Shown piece after piece: positions 1-7,225 of a stretch of 10,994 nucleotides of DNA. The stretch is from Bacillota bacterium. Lineage in GTDB: Bacteria > Bacillota_C > Negativicutes > CTSoil-072. Made by a program: the position numbers and the translations under genes. Each line of letters starts with the position of its first letter. The first letter of the stretch is position 1. The notes beneath the pieces are model-generated. The model was not told the DNA's origin, made no database searches, and was given only the letters and a program-made list of their open reading frames with translations. Location of the stretch: positions 1-10,994 of the forward strand of contig JAGFXW010000064.1 of the NCBI GenBank assembly GCA_017861495.1, read 5' to 3'.

Positions 1-105
1 ACACTTGAAACCCGGGAAGAAGCTATTAACAAAATAACTTACGAAGCCATAGCAAACTACGTGAAAGCAATCAAGGAGGCGACCCGCAATACAAAAACTG
101 ACTAA
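1..105 (+). CDS. 3' end of an unidentified gene (partial)
   Basis: Frame 1 is open from the window edge to a TAA at 103-105 and gives 34 residues ending RNTKTD. The tail is mostly helical in character, with charged and polar residues (EEAINKITYEAIANYVKAIKEA). The start lies outside the window and the visible part is too short to recognise a family. An AAGGAGG at 73-79 lies inside its last codons and fits a following gene that overlaps it, so it is probably the upstream member of the same operon. The openness of the frame up to a stop is the only evidence that this is coding. Confidence 0.5.
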   Translation, partial: TLETREEAINKITYEAIANYVKAIKEATRNTKTD

Positions 106-205
106 CATATTTTACTTTATATTTTGCACTCACCCAGGTCTGCTGGCGCTGATCGGCGCGAGTGTGTTGGTAGTAATACTAATAAAAAAGGGGTTTTTGC
201 TGTGA
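89..205 (+). CDS. Possible 38-aa membrane micro-protein, ATA start
   Basis: This frame is too short for standard gene calling. AAGGAGG at 73-79 is an excellent ribosome binding site, and 9 nt later, in an open frame, is ATA (89-91). The frame runs to TGA at 203-205 and overlaps the GTG of the next gene as GTGA, a classic coupling arrangement. The product would be about 38 residues: a short hydrophobic/aromatic N-terminus, THPG, a strong membrane segment (LLALIGASVLVVILI) and a KKG tail. No ATG, GTG or TTG lies upstream in the frame after the stop at 62-64, and the next GTG (164) is inside the hydrophobic segment. Seen: the ribosome binding site, hydrophobic stretch and stop/start overlap. Inferred: use of the rare ATA start, or a mutated ATG that has inactivated the gene. 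It would sit in the membrane beside the next two envelope proteins. Function unknown. Confidence 0.4.
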   Translation: MQKLTNIFYFIFCTHPGLLALIGASVLVVILIKKGFLL

Positions 206-540
206 AAGATATCATAAACTCGATTTTAGCCATTGTTCTAGTAGTAGCTGTACTGCTAGGAATTACATGGGTTATTCAAGGCAATGCGTTTTTTCTGTAT
301 AAAGTTTTTGCACCGGCAACAGAGCAAGTGCGGCGGGAAACATTCGAAGAATCAAAGGCGTATAACCAAGGAGTAGCACAGGACATTTCAAATTTTCAAC
401 AGCAATACGCACAGGCTACGGACAATCAAAAAGATGCTCTTGCCTCGATTATCATTCACAGATATGCGGACTACGACCTAAGTAAATTACAACCAGATCA
501 GAGAAGTTTTATTGAAAAATTGCGGAGAGGTGTAAGGTAA
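202..540 (+). CDS. Small single-pass membrane protein of phage type, unknown function
   Basis: The chosen start is GTG at 202: AAGGGG (188-193) lies 8 nt upstream and the codon overlaps the preceding TGA. A longer reading from TTG at 124 has no ribosome binding site and would add an arginine-rich tail that does not look like this protein. The product has 112 residues: one membrane helix at about 4-27 (IINSILAIVLVVAVLLGITWVI), then a soluble region with YKVFAPATEQVRRETFEESKAYN followed by a glutamine-rich helix. From memory, proteins with this 'FAPxxEQVRRxxFExSxxYN' pattern occur in phages and prophages of several phyla, but I know of no assigned function. The C-terminal part probably lies on one face of the membrane as a short helical domain. 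It overlaps the lipoprotein gene by one base (TAATG), so the two are probably made together. Confidence 0.75.
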   Translation: MKDIINSILAIVLVVAVLLGITWVIQGNAFFLYKVFAPATEQVRRETFEESKAYNQGVAQDISNFQQQYAQATDNQKDALASIIIHRYADYDLSKLQPDQRSFIEKLRRGVR

Positions 541-1040
541 TGAAAAAGTTATTAATAATGGTGTTAATTATGGTTATGGGATTTGTAATTACGGGATGCG
601 ACAATACTCCATCTAGCAGAGAAACGGAGCAGCGGCAACAAGAACAACTTCAGCAGGAATCTATTGCTCAAACTGGTGTTCCTTCGATTAAAAACTTTAG
701 AGAAAAAAAGCTACTCAAAGATATCTATGAGCTTCGTGACCAGGATGGATTAACCACTTATACATATATAGTCGCAGAAAACACTGGTAAACTGATATTC
801 CTTGGTGAGTCTATTGGTTACGGCATACCTGCTGCTACCCAATATAATAATCCAGAGCAAGCATTAGGGTATTCTGAGCATAAATATACGCTACCACAGG
901 CTGAACCAAACGGCTTATATACGCCAGCCGCCGCAGAAGGAACATGGGTTATGCTTAAAAATCCAAATAGTAAGGCAGTTAAGCCGGTATATGTAGAGCC
1001 TAGAATAATTGTTAGTCCATTTAAATTACCAGAAGATTAA
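540..1040 (+). CDS. Putative phage lipoprotein
   Basis: The 166-residue product begins with a typical lipoprotein signal: M-K-K, a hydrophobic run at residues 4-17, and a lipobox ending I-T-G-C with the lipidated Cys at 20. Residue +2 is Asp, which in Gram-negative bacteria keeps lipoproteins in the inner membrane; this matters only if the host is diderm. A Gln/Glu-rich spacer (about 25-45) leads to a folded domain from about 48, with TYTYIVAENTGKLIFLGES and a PEPRIIVSPF-like end. I recognise no named domain. The start is set by GAGAGGTG at 525-532, 7 nt from the ATG, and by the one-base overlap with the upstream gene. With that membrane protein it forms an envelope pair in a replication operon. 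Surface alteration or superinfection exclusion is possible but only a guess. Confidence 0.75.
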   Translation: MKKLLIMVLIMVMGFVITGCDNTPSSRETEQRQQEQLQQESIAQTGVPSIKNFREKKLLKDIYELRDQDGLTTYTYIVAENTGKLIFLGESIGYGIPAATQYNNPEQALGYSEHKYTLPQAEPNGLYTPAAAEGTWVMLKNPNSKAVKPVYVEPRIIVSPFKLPED

Positions 1041-1053
1041 GGGAGGCGGGACT

Positions 1054-1092
1054 ATGGATTATGTTAAAACAAAAAGTCTTAGAGAGGGGTGA
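1054..1092 (+). CDS. 12-codon leader reading frame before the SbcC-like gene
   Basis: ATG at 1054 is preceded by GGGAGG (1041-1046) at 7 nt, a stronger site than several real genes here have. It reads MDYVKTKSLREG and stops at TGA 1090-1092. The stop falls inside the AGAGGGGTGA that serves as ribosome binding site for the ATPase gene at 1098, so a ribosome ending here would be placed to restart six bases later. Seen: the site, the frame and the overlap. Inferred: it raises or times translation of the ATPase by coupling, or is the remnant of a shortened gene. A role for the peptide itself is unsupported. Confidence 0.4.
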   Translation: MDYVKTKSLREG

Positions 1093-1097
1093 TCAAT

Positions 1098-2396
1098 ATG
1101 CCAGTAAAGATTAACAGTCTTGAAATTGAAAACGTGAAACGTGTAAAAGCGGTAATGCTAGAACCTACGCAAAATGGTCTTACTGTAATTGGCGGAAAAA
1201 ACGGTCAAGGGAAAACTTCAATTCTAGATGGGACAGCATGGGGATTAGGGGGCGATAAATTTAAACCATCGACTCCAGAGCGTGACGGATCCATGGTGCC
1301 ACCAAAATTAAAGATTGTATTGAATAATGGCTTTATCGTTGAAAGAACGGGTAAAAACAGCAGCTTAAAGGTTACTGATCCCAAGGGCAATAAAGCTGGC
1401 CAGCAGTTGTTAAATGAATTCATTGAGCAAATGGCGCTAAATTTACCTAAATTTATAGCTGCTAACAGTAAGGAAAAAGCCAGTATTTTGCTGCAGATTA
1501 TTGGTATTGAAGATCAGCTGCAAAAATTAGAGCATCAAGAAAATCAGTTATATAATCGGCGTACTGAAATTGGACGCATTGCGGATCAGAAAAAGAAGTT
1601 TGCGGCTGAAATGGTTAGTTATCCGGAAGCACCTAAAGAGCCGATCAGCGCGGCTGAGCTTATCAGAAAGCAGCAAGACATTTTGGCACGTAATGGCGAG
1701 AACGCCCGGAAGCGTCAGTATGCTGCAGAAATTAGGAAGAATGTTGATTTTTTGAAAGCTAAAGTTGAGCGATTAACCGAAGAATTACGCCAGGCATCCG
1801 ATGCTTACCAACTGGCTACAAATGACTTAACTATTGCCAATAAGTCTGCTGAAGCCCTAATTGACGAAAGTACGGTTGAGCTTGAGCAAAATTTGGTCAA
1901 CATTGAGGCCATTAATGTTAAGGTGCGGGCTAATTACGATAAAGAAAAAGCTGAAATTGATGCTGAGGATTATAGCAAACAATATAGCAGATTAACAGCA
2001 GAAATTGAAGAATTACGCCAAGCAAAGATGGATCTCTTGAAAAATGCAAATTTACCACTACCGGAATTGTCGGTTGAAAATGGCGAGTTGATCTATCGCG
2101 GCTACAAATGGGATAACATGAGCGGTTCAGAACAGTTAAAAGTTGCAACCGCCATTGTTCGAAAACTCAATCCGAATTGCGGTTTTGTTTTGATGGACAA
2201 GCTTGAGCAAATGGATGTTGAGTCAATGAAAGAATTTGGTGAATGGCTTGAAGTTGAAGGATTGCAGGTTATTGCAACAAGGGTTTCGACTGGTGATGAG
2301 TGCTCTATCATTATCGAAGATGGCTACATAAAGAATGAACCGCCTGCAGCCGAACCGCAAAAGCAACAAAATACATGGGAAAGGGGTAAGTTTTAA
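1098..2396 (+). CDS. SMC/SbcC/RecF-like ATPase, phage recombination
   Basis: The 432-residue ABC-type ATPase has a Walker A GGKNGQGKTS at 32-41, an N-terminal lobe to about 130, a charged coiled coil at about 140-310, a signature MSGSEQ at 341-346 and a Walker B strand CGFVLMDK ending at Asp367. This is the layout of short SMC/SbcC/RecN-type proteins that use ATP to act on DNA ends or clamp DNA. Position 368, where the catalytic Glu normally follows Asp, is Lys; Glu370 is nearby. The coil is short and shows no zinc-hook CxxC. ATG 1098 is chosen over the GTG nine bases upstream because AGAGGGGTGA (1083-1092) is correctly spaced only for the ATG. No SbcD-type nuclease follows; the partners are a small RHH-like protein and a Sak4 ATPase. 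It probably takes part in phage recombination or protection of DNA ends. The exact activity is inferred. Confidence 0.85.
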   Translation: MPVKINSLEIENVKRVKAVMLEPTQNGLTVIGGKNGQGKTSILDGTAWGLGGDKFKPSTPERDGSMVPPKLKIVLNNGFIVERTGKNSSLKVTDPKGNKAGQQLLNEFIEQMALNLPKFIAANSKEKASILLQIIGIEDQLQKLEHQENQLYNRRTEIGRIADQKKKFAAEMVSYPEAPKEPISAAELIRKQQDILARNGENARKRQYAAEIRKNVDFLKAKVERLTEELRQASDAYQLATNDLTIANKSAEALIDESTVELEQNLVNIEAINVKVRANYDKEKAEIDAEDYSKQYSRLTAEIEELRQAKMDLLKNANLPLPELSVENGELIYRGYKWDNMSGSEQLKVATAIVRKLNPNCGFVLMDKLEQMDVESMKEFGEWLEVEGLQVIATRVSTGDECSIIIEDGYIKNEPPAAEPQKQQNTWERGKF

Positions 2397-2581
2397 TGGA
2401 TACTAAATTAATTATAAAAAAAGATCCGTTCCTTTCCGAAGTTTACCCGAAACCACTAAAGGTGACAACAGATCTTCATGCAAGGGTAAAGGACATTGCT
2501 TATAAAACCAATGAACCGATTCACAAGATTGCTTGTATTCTTATACAGTTTGCTTTAGATCATGTGGAAATAGAGGAATAA
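2396..2581 (+). CDS. Small ribbon-helix-helix-like protein
   Basis: This 61-residue protein starts in a TAATG overlap with the ATPase gene, with AAAGGGG 8 nt or so upstream. After a basic N-terminus comes LKVTTDLHARV (21-31), which reads as the β-strand and first helix of a ribbon-helix-helix fold, then a turn at NEP (39-41) and a second amphipathic helix IHKIACILIQFALDHV (42-57). Arc/MetJ/CopG-type proteins of this size dimerise and bind DNA through the strand. The fold is inferred from the pattern only, and no family name can be given. Its place between two recombination ATPases suggests an accessory DNA-binding protein or a local regulator. It could also be an accessory subunit of the ATPase with no DNA binding. 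Confidence 0.7.
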   Translation: MDTKLIIKKDPFLSEVYPKPLKVTTDLHARVKDIAYKTNEPIHKIACILIQFALDHVEIEE

Positions 2582-2597
2582 GAAAGGAGTTATTTTA

Positions 2598-3743
2598 ATG
2601 GCATTAAACATATCACGCGGCAAAGTTTGGAAGGCTCAAAAATGTGTAATTTATGGCCCTGAGGGTATAGGAAAATCAACATTTGCAGCACAGTTCCCAG
2701 AACCCTTGTTTATTGATACGGAAGGCAGCACCAATCTAATGGATGTGGCCAGACTGCCGCGGCCGAGCAGTTGGACTATGATGCTTAACATGATTAGGGA
2801 GATCAAAGAAACTCCGGGAGTATGTAAGACACTTGTTATTGATACCATTGACTGGGCTGAACAGCTTTGCATAGCTCATCTATGTGCTATATATGACAAA
2901 AAAGGTATTGAAGACTTTGGTTATGGCAAAGGGTATATCTATCTCAAGGAGGAGTTTGGGCGGTTGCTCAATCTCTTGACGGATGTTACAGAAGTAGGAA
3001 TAAACATTGTATTAACGGCTCATTCGCAAATACGTAAATTCGAATTGCCGGATGAATGCGGGAGTTTTGACCGGTATGAATTAAAGCTTGGCAATAAAAC
3101 TGGTGGCCAGACTTCGGCACTTGTAAAAGAATGGGCAGACATGGTACTTTTTGCAAACTATAAGCAGCATGTCGTAGAAATCGAAAAAAAGAAAAAGGCT
3201 CAGGGCGGTATACGTGTCATGTATACCCAGCATCATCCTTGCTGGGATGCAAAAAACAGGCATGATTTGGAACCGGAACTGAAATTTGATTTTGCCCAAA
3301 TTGGCTATTGTATTCCGAATCATATCGATGGAGAGACACCGGTACAAGCCAACAAACCGGAGTCAACTATTCAACAAAAACCTGCGACCGAACCAAGTCC
3401 AACAAAAACGGAAAACGCTGTGTCCGTCGATGCGACCGTAGCGGAAACCACGAAGGAAGCGAAAACGGCCGACAATTCATCACCGCCTGCGGCTGCACCA
3501 CAACAACTGAAAAAAGAAAGTCCAGCGCCTAAGGACCCGGATTTGCCGAAAGCATTGTCCGATCTATTGCAAGCCAATAATGTTACGCCGGGAGAAATCC
3601 AAGATGTAGTAGCTTTTAAAGGTTATTATCCCCAAGCCACCCCTATTAAAAATTATGATCCAGGATTTATCGATGGCGTGCTAATTGGGGCCTGGGACCA
3701 AGTGTTTGCAATGATTCAAGATCAAAGGCAAAACCCATTTTAA
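2598..3743 (+). CDS. Sak4-like RecA-fold ATPase (AAA_24), phage recombination
   Basis: The 381-residue product has Walker A GPEGIGKST at 20-28, an acidic FIDTEG strand at 38-43, Walker B KTLVIDTIDW at 77-86 and a further strand VLTAH near 138. These mark the AAA_24/Sak4 group, the short RecA-like single-strand annealing ATPases of phages. A Pro/Ala/Thr/Lys-rich linker of about 70 residues (about 241-311) joins the ATPase to a separate C-terminal domain (312-381) with GYYPQATPIKNYDPGF and GAWDQVF, ending Q-N-P-F. Sak4 proteins promote pairing of complementary ssDNA and usually work with a phage SSB, which is the next gene. AAAGGAG at 2583-2589 sets the start, 8 nt away. The tail domain may contact a partner; that is inference. 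The linker is long for the family. Confidence 0.9.
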   Translation: MALNISRGKVWKAQKCVIYGPEGIGKSTFAAQFPEPLFIDTEGSTNLMDVARLPRPSSWTMMLNMIREIKETPGVCKTLVIDTIDWAEQLCIAHLCAIYDKKGIEDFGYGKGYIYLKEEFGRLLNLLTDVTEVGINIVLTAHSQIRKFELPDECGSFDRYELKLGNKTGGQTSALVKEWADMVLFANYKQHVVEIEKKKKAQGGIRVMYTQHHPCWDAKNRHDLEPELKFDFAQIGYCIPNHIDGETPVQANKPESTIQQKPATEPSPTKTENAVSVDATVAETTKEAKTADNSSPPAAAPQQLKKESPAPKDPDLPKALSDLLQANNVTPGEIQDVVAFKGYYPQATPIKNYDPGFIDGVLIGAWDQVFAMIQDQRQNPF

Positions 3744-3769
3744 TAAATAAAATTTAGGAGGAATTTATA

Positions 3770-4249
3770 ATGGCTTATAACAACGAATTTGGTGGAACTG
3801 TATATGAAGGAACTGAATTAGATTGGGATGCAGAGATTGAAAAAGAATCCCCCGAGTATATTACCCTACCGGAAGGTGAATACGAATTCGAGGTTGTCAG
3901 TTTCGAGCGGGCTCGTTATGCCGGTGGAGACAAGCTGCCGCCATGCAATCAGGCAAAATTAAAATTGCAAATTACGGTACCGGAAGGCATTACTACCATT
4001 AACCACAATATGTTTTTGCATTCCAGATGCGAAGGAATGTTGAGTGCTTTCTTTAACTCAATCGGCCAAAAGAAACACGGTGAAAAATTAAAGATGGATT
4101 GGGGTAAGGTCATTGGCTCCAAAGGCCGTGCCAAAGTCGGTACTAAAATTTATAATGAAAAAACATTCAATGAAGTAAAGCGGTTCCTTGAACCTGAGGC
4201 ATCCACTCAGCCAGCAGGTGGAAAAAACTTTAGACCGGGCTCCTTTTAA
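3770..4249 (+). CDS. DUF669-type phage protein, putative ssDNA-binding protein
   Basis: The 159-residue protein follows a strong AGGAGG (3756-3761) 8 nt from its ATG, pointing to high expression, as expected for a protein needed in stoichiometric amounts. LPEGEYEFEVVSFERARY (37-54) and the alternating strands after it (KLKLQITVPEG, SRCEGMLSAFFNSIG) fit the DUF669 phage family, generally regarded as OB-fold-like ssDNA-binding partners of Sak4/AAA_24 ATPases. It lies directly between such an ATPase and a helicase, the usual order in phages of Bacillota. The C-terminus is a flexible Gly/Pro stretch ending P-G-S-F; SSB proteins often end in an aromatic tip that recruits partners, though the usual acidic residues are missing here. 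ssDNA binding is inferred from family and context, not from a motif in this sequence. Confidence 0.8.
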   Translation: MAYNNEFGGTVYEGTELDWDAEIEKESPEYITLPEGEYEFEVVSFERARYAGGDKLPPCNQAKLKLQITVPEGITTINHNMFLHSRCEGMLSAFFNSIGQKKHGEKLKMDWGKVIGSKGRAKVGTKIYNEKTFNEVKRFLEPEASTQPAGGKNFRPGSF

Positions 4250-5856
4250 TGGAGCTAAGGTCGTATCAACAGGAGGCTAGAGCAGCAATTCTCAGCGAGT
4301 GGGATAAAGGGAACAAGAAAACGCTACTGGTCCTTCCTACCGGATGCGGGAAAACGATTGTATTTGCTAAAGTGACGGAAGACTGCGTAAGGGCCGGTGA
4401 CCGGGTGCTGATTGTAGCACACCGGGCCGAGCTCTTAGAGCAGGCAAGCGATAAAATTAACAAAGCTACCGGCCTTGTCAGTGCGGTAGAAAAAGCAGAA
4501 CAAAGCTGTTTAGGAAGTTGGTACCGGGTCGTTGTTGGCTCGGTACAGACTTTAACTAGGGAAAAAAGACTGCAGCAATTTGATAAAAATTACTTTGACA
4601 CCATCATTGTTGATGAAGCTCACCACTGTATATCGGACAGCTATCAAAATGTTTTACAGTATTTTGATGAAGCCAAAGTATTAGGAGTTACAGCGACGCC
4701 TGATCGGGGCGATATGAGAAATTTAGGACAATATTTCAACAGCTTGGCTTATGAATACACTCTGCCTAAAGCGATTAAAGAAGGCTATTTGAGCAAAATC
4801 AAAGCGCAAACCATACCTCTTCGGTTGGACCTTACCGGAGTTGGAATGCAAAGCGGTGATTTTAAAGCCGGTGATCTTGGAAACGCTCTTGATCCTTATT
4901 TATACCAAATCGCTCAGGAGATGGTGAAATACTGTGCCGATCGCAAAACTGTTGTATTTCTGCCTTTGGTGAAAACCAGTCAGAAATTCCGGGACATTTT
5001 AAATGAAGTCGGCTTTCGGGCGGCGGAGGTTAATGGTAACAGTGATGACCGGTCGGAAGTACTGCAAGATTTTGAACAAGGAAAATACAATGTACTTTGT
5101 AATTCGATGCTATTAACGGAAGGCTGGGATTGTCCCAGCGTGGATTGCGTTGTTGTCCTCCGACCGACTAAAGTACGCAGTCTATATTGCCAGATGGTAG
5201 GGCGTGGTACCCGGCTATCTCCAGGAAAAGAAGAATTGTTGTTGCTAGACTTTCTCTGGCATACGGAACGGCATGAACTTTGCCGCCCAGCACATCTTAT
5301 TGCCACTAATGAAGAAGTGGCCCAAAAGATTACGGAAAAGATTGAGCAGTCTCCTTGCCCGCTGGATTTAGAAGTTGTGGAAAAGCAGGCTTCCGAAGAT
5401 GTAGTGGCAGCCCGGGAAGAAGCGCTGGCCAAGAAACTTGCGGAAATGAAAAAAAGAAAACGGAAGCTAGTGGATCCGCTGCAGTTCGAAATGTCGATTC
5501 AAGCGGAAGATCTTTCCGGATATATACCGTCATTTGGATGGGAATGTGCGCCGCCGAGTGAAAAACAGGTTAAAACTCTTGAAAAGTTAGGCATCTTCCC
5601 GGATGAAATCGGAAATGCCGGCAAAGCTGCAAAACTGCTGGACAGACTAGATAAACGCAGAACAGAGGGGCTTACTACCCCTAAACAAATTCGCTTTTTA
5701 GAAAACCGCGGGTTCCAGCATGTCGGTACCTGGCAATTTGAAAATGCCAAAACATTAATTGACCGAATAGCTGCAAATGGCTGGCATATACCGCAAGGCA
5801 TAACACCTAATGAGTATAGACCGGCGGCATATATAGAGCAATCTGGGAATTGGTAG
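4249..5856 (+). CDS. SF2 DEAH-box DNA helicase, RadD/UvsW-like
   Basis: The 535-residue product has the full set of SF2 motifs: a Q-motif-like RSYQQEA (4-10), Walker A LPTGCGKT (29-36), AHRAEL (57-62), DEAH (122-125), TATPDR (148-153), a second RecA lobe with VVFLPLV (235-241), TEGWDCP (290-296) and the arginine-finger motif QMVGRGTR (315-322). This is the RadD/UvsW-like group of ATP-driven DNA translocases that remodel forks and recombination intermediates. After a basic helical stretch (about 385-408) come two similar copies of a roughly 38-residue unit (about 436-470 and 477-511), each with a K-Q-(V/I)-x-x-L-E motif and a closing helix. The start overlaps the previous stop as TAATG with only a weak ribosome binding site, so translation probably depends on coupling to the DUF669 gene. 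Confidence 0.92.
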   Translation: MELRSYQQEARAAILSEWDKGNKKTLLVLPTGCGKTIVFAKVTEDCVRAGDRVLIVAHRAELLEQASDKINKATGLVSAVEKAEQSCLGSWYRVVVGSVQTLTREKRLQQFDKNYFDTIIVDEAHHCISDSYQNVLQYFDEAKVLGVTATPDRGDMRNLGQYFNSLAYEYTLPKAIKEGYLSKIKAQTIPLRLDLTGVGMQSGDFKAGDLGNALDPYLYQIAQEMVKYCADRKTVVFLPLVKTSQKFRDILNEVGFRAAEVNGNSDDRSEVLQDFEQGKYNVLCNSMLLTEGWDCPSVDCVVVLRPTKVRSLYCQMVGRGTRLSPGKEELLLLDFLWHTERHELCRPAHLIATNEEVAQKITEKIEQSPCPLDLEVVEKQASEDVVAAREEALAKKLAEMKKRKRKLVDPLQFEMSIQAEDLSGYIPSFGWECAPPSEKQVKTLEKLGIFPDEIGNAGKAAKLLDRLDKRRTEGLTTPKQIRFLENRGFQHVGTWQFENAKTLIDRIAANGWHIPQGITPNEYRPAAYIEQSGNW

Positions 5857-5881
5857 ATTAATTGAAAGGACTGTGTGAATT

Positions 5882-7225
5882 ATGATCACAAATATAGATG
5901 TATCAAAAATTCATCCTCACTATGATAATCCGCGTAAAGACCTTGGCGATCTTACTGAGCTCGCTAATAGTATTAAAAGCAATGGGATTTTGCAAAACCT
6001 TACGGTTGTCCCATGGTTTTCGAAAATAACCGGCGTTGGCGCAGATGATCCAAAACAGCAGGAAGAAATGGGGTACATTGTTGTTATTGGCCACCGCCGA
6101 CTGGCGGCCGCAAAACTCGCAGGGGTGACGGAAATTCCCTGTCATATATCCAACATGAGTTACCGTAAGCAAATTTCTACTATGCTACTTGAGAATATGC
6201 AACGAAATGACCTAACTATATATGAACAGGCGCAAGGTTTTCAAATGATGCTTGACCTCGGAGAATCAATTAATGATATCTCTCAGAATACCGGATTTTC
6301 GGAAACTACCGTTCGGCGCCGGGTGAAGCTCTTGGAGTTTGATAAAGAAAAATTTCGTCAATCAGTTGAACGTGGCGGCACATTAATGGACTATGCAGAG
6401 CTAGATAAAATTCAGGACATCAATATCAGAAACAGTGTTCTCGAGAAGATTGGAACATCAAATTTTAAGTGGGAGCTACAGAATGCTATTGAAAATGAAA
6501 AGCATGAAAAAAATAGAGTCCTAATAATTGCGGAGCTTGAAAAATTTGCGACACAGGTTGAAAGAAATAGTGGATTGCAGTATGTCAATTCGTATAGTCT
6601 ATCGCAGAAAATTGAAGTTACTGCACCGGAGGATGCTGGTACCGTAGAATATTTTTTTCAAGCAAATAAACACAGTAGTTATATAACCCTATTTAAAAAA
6701 TTTGATGGTAACAATTCAAAACAAACGGAACCAGCATGGCTTGAAAAACAAAGAGAGCAAGAAGAACGTCGGGCTGCTCTGAATGAAATATCAAAACGGG
6801 CGTATCAGCTTAGATGCAATTTTATAAAAGAGATATCAAACGCCAGCGCTAAAAAGAATACGGACGTCATAATTGAATATTTGTTGCGGGGAATGCTCAG
6901 CGACGATTATAGGTATCCTGATCTCGAAGAATTTGCCGAATTTCTCGACATTGAAATTGATGAAGAAGATGAAGAAAACTTTGACAACAATATTGCGGAT
7001 CACGTTACAACTCAACCGGAACGTCATTTGTTGACCACAGCCTATTTACTGCTTGATTCAGTTCAAGAGAAATATTATGGCTGGAATAATCAGCATGACG
7101 ACAATGAAACGCTAAACACAGTATATGACTTCATTGCAAAGCTTGGATATGAAATATCTGAAGAAGAACAATCTATGCGTGACGGCACACACGAGTTGTT
7201 TATTAGTGAAAATGAGGATAAGTAG
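5882..7225 (+). CDS. ParB/Spo0J-like nuclease- or CTPase-fold protein
   Basis: The 447-residue protein opens with the ParB/RepB/Spo0J fold: NPRKD (16-20), ELANSIKSNGILQNL (26-40), the box II GHRR (70-73; usually GERR) and box III ENMQRNDLT (104-112). A helix-turn-helix follows at about 130-151 (INDISQNTGFSETTVRRRVKLL). The rest (160-447) resembles no ParB dimerisation domain I know and includes an acidic run near 349-368. About 15 extra residues (47-62) interrupt the ParB fold before GHRR. ParB proteins bind specific DNA sites and many use CTP. There is no ParA gene beside it, so classic partitioning is unlikely; origin binding, replication control or regulation fits better. The start has GAAAGGA at 5864-5870, 11 nt away. 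Sited just before the primase gene, it is a candidate reader of the repeats at 9477-9602. Confidence 0.85.
   Translation: MITNIDVSKIHPHYDNPRKDLGDLTELANSIKSNGILQNLTVVPWFSKITGVGADDPKQQEEMGYIVVIGHRRLAAAKLAGVTEIPCHISNMSYRKQISTMLLENMQRNDLTIYEQAQGFQMMLDLGESINDISQNTGFSETTVRRRVKLLEFDKEKFRQSVERGGTLMDYAELDKIQDINIRNSVLEKIGTSNFKWELQNAIENEKHEKNRVLIIAELEKFATQVERNSGLQYVNSYSLSQKIEVTAPEDAGTVEYFFQANKHSSYITLFKKFDGNNSKQTEPAWLEKQREQEERRAALNEISKRAYQLRCNFIKEISNASAKKNTDVIIEYLLRGMLSDDYRYPDLEEFAEFLDIEIDEEDEENFDNNIADHVTTQPERHLLTTAYLLLDSVQEKYYGWNNQHDDNETLNTVYDFIAKLGYEISEEEQSMRDGTHELFISENEDK

Noticed and set aside
124..201. N-terminal extension of the membrane protein from TTG at 124
   Set aside because: No ribosome binding site, arginine-rich sequence unlike the rest, and the GTG at 202 has a good site and a GTGA overlap.
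106..201. Promoter upstream of the membrane protein (TTTATATT near 116)
   Set aside because: No matching -35 box, and the region is better explained as the coding frame of the micro-protein within an operon.
1089..1097. GTG at 1089 as the start of the SbcC-like gene
   Set aside because: It lies inside the ribosome binding site that serves ATG 1098.
4980..5432. Long minus-strand frame of about 150 codons opposite the helicase gene
   Set aside because: Serine-rich shadow of a well-supported helicase gene, with no start signals.
1098..5856. A novel defence system made of SMC-like ATPase, RHH protein and helicase
   Set aside because: The order with Sak4, DUF669, primase and RusA is a standard phage recombination-replication module, so a defence reading is not needed.
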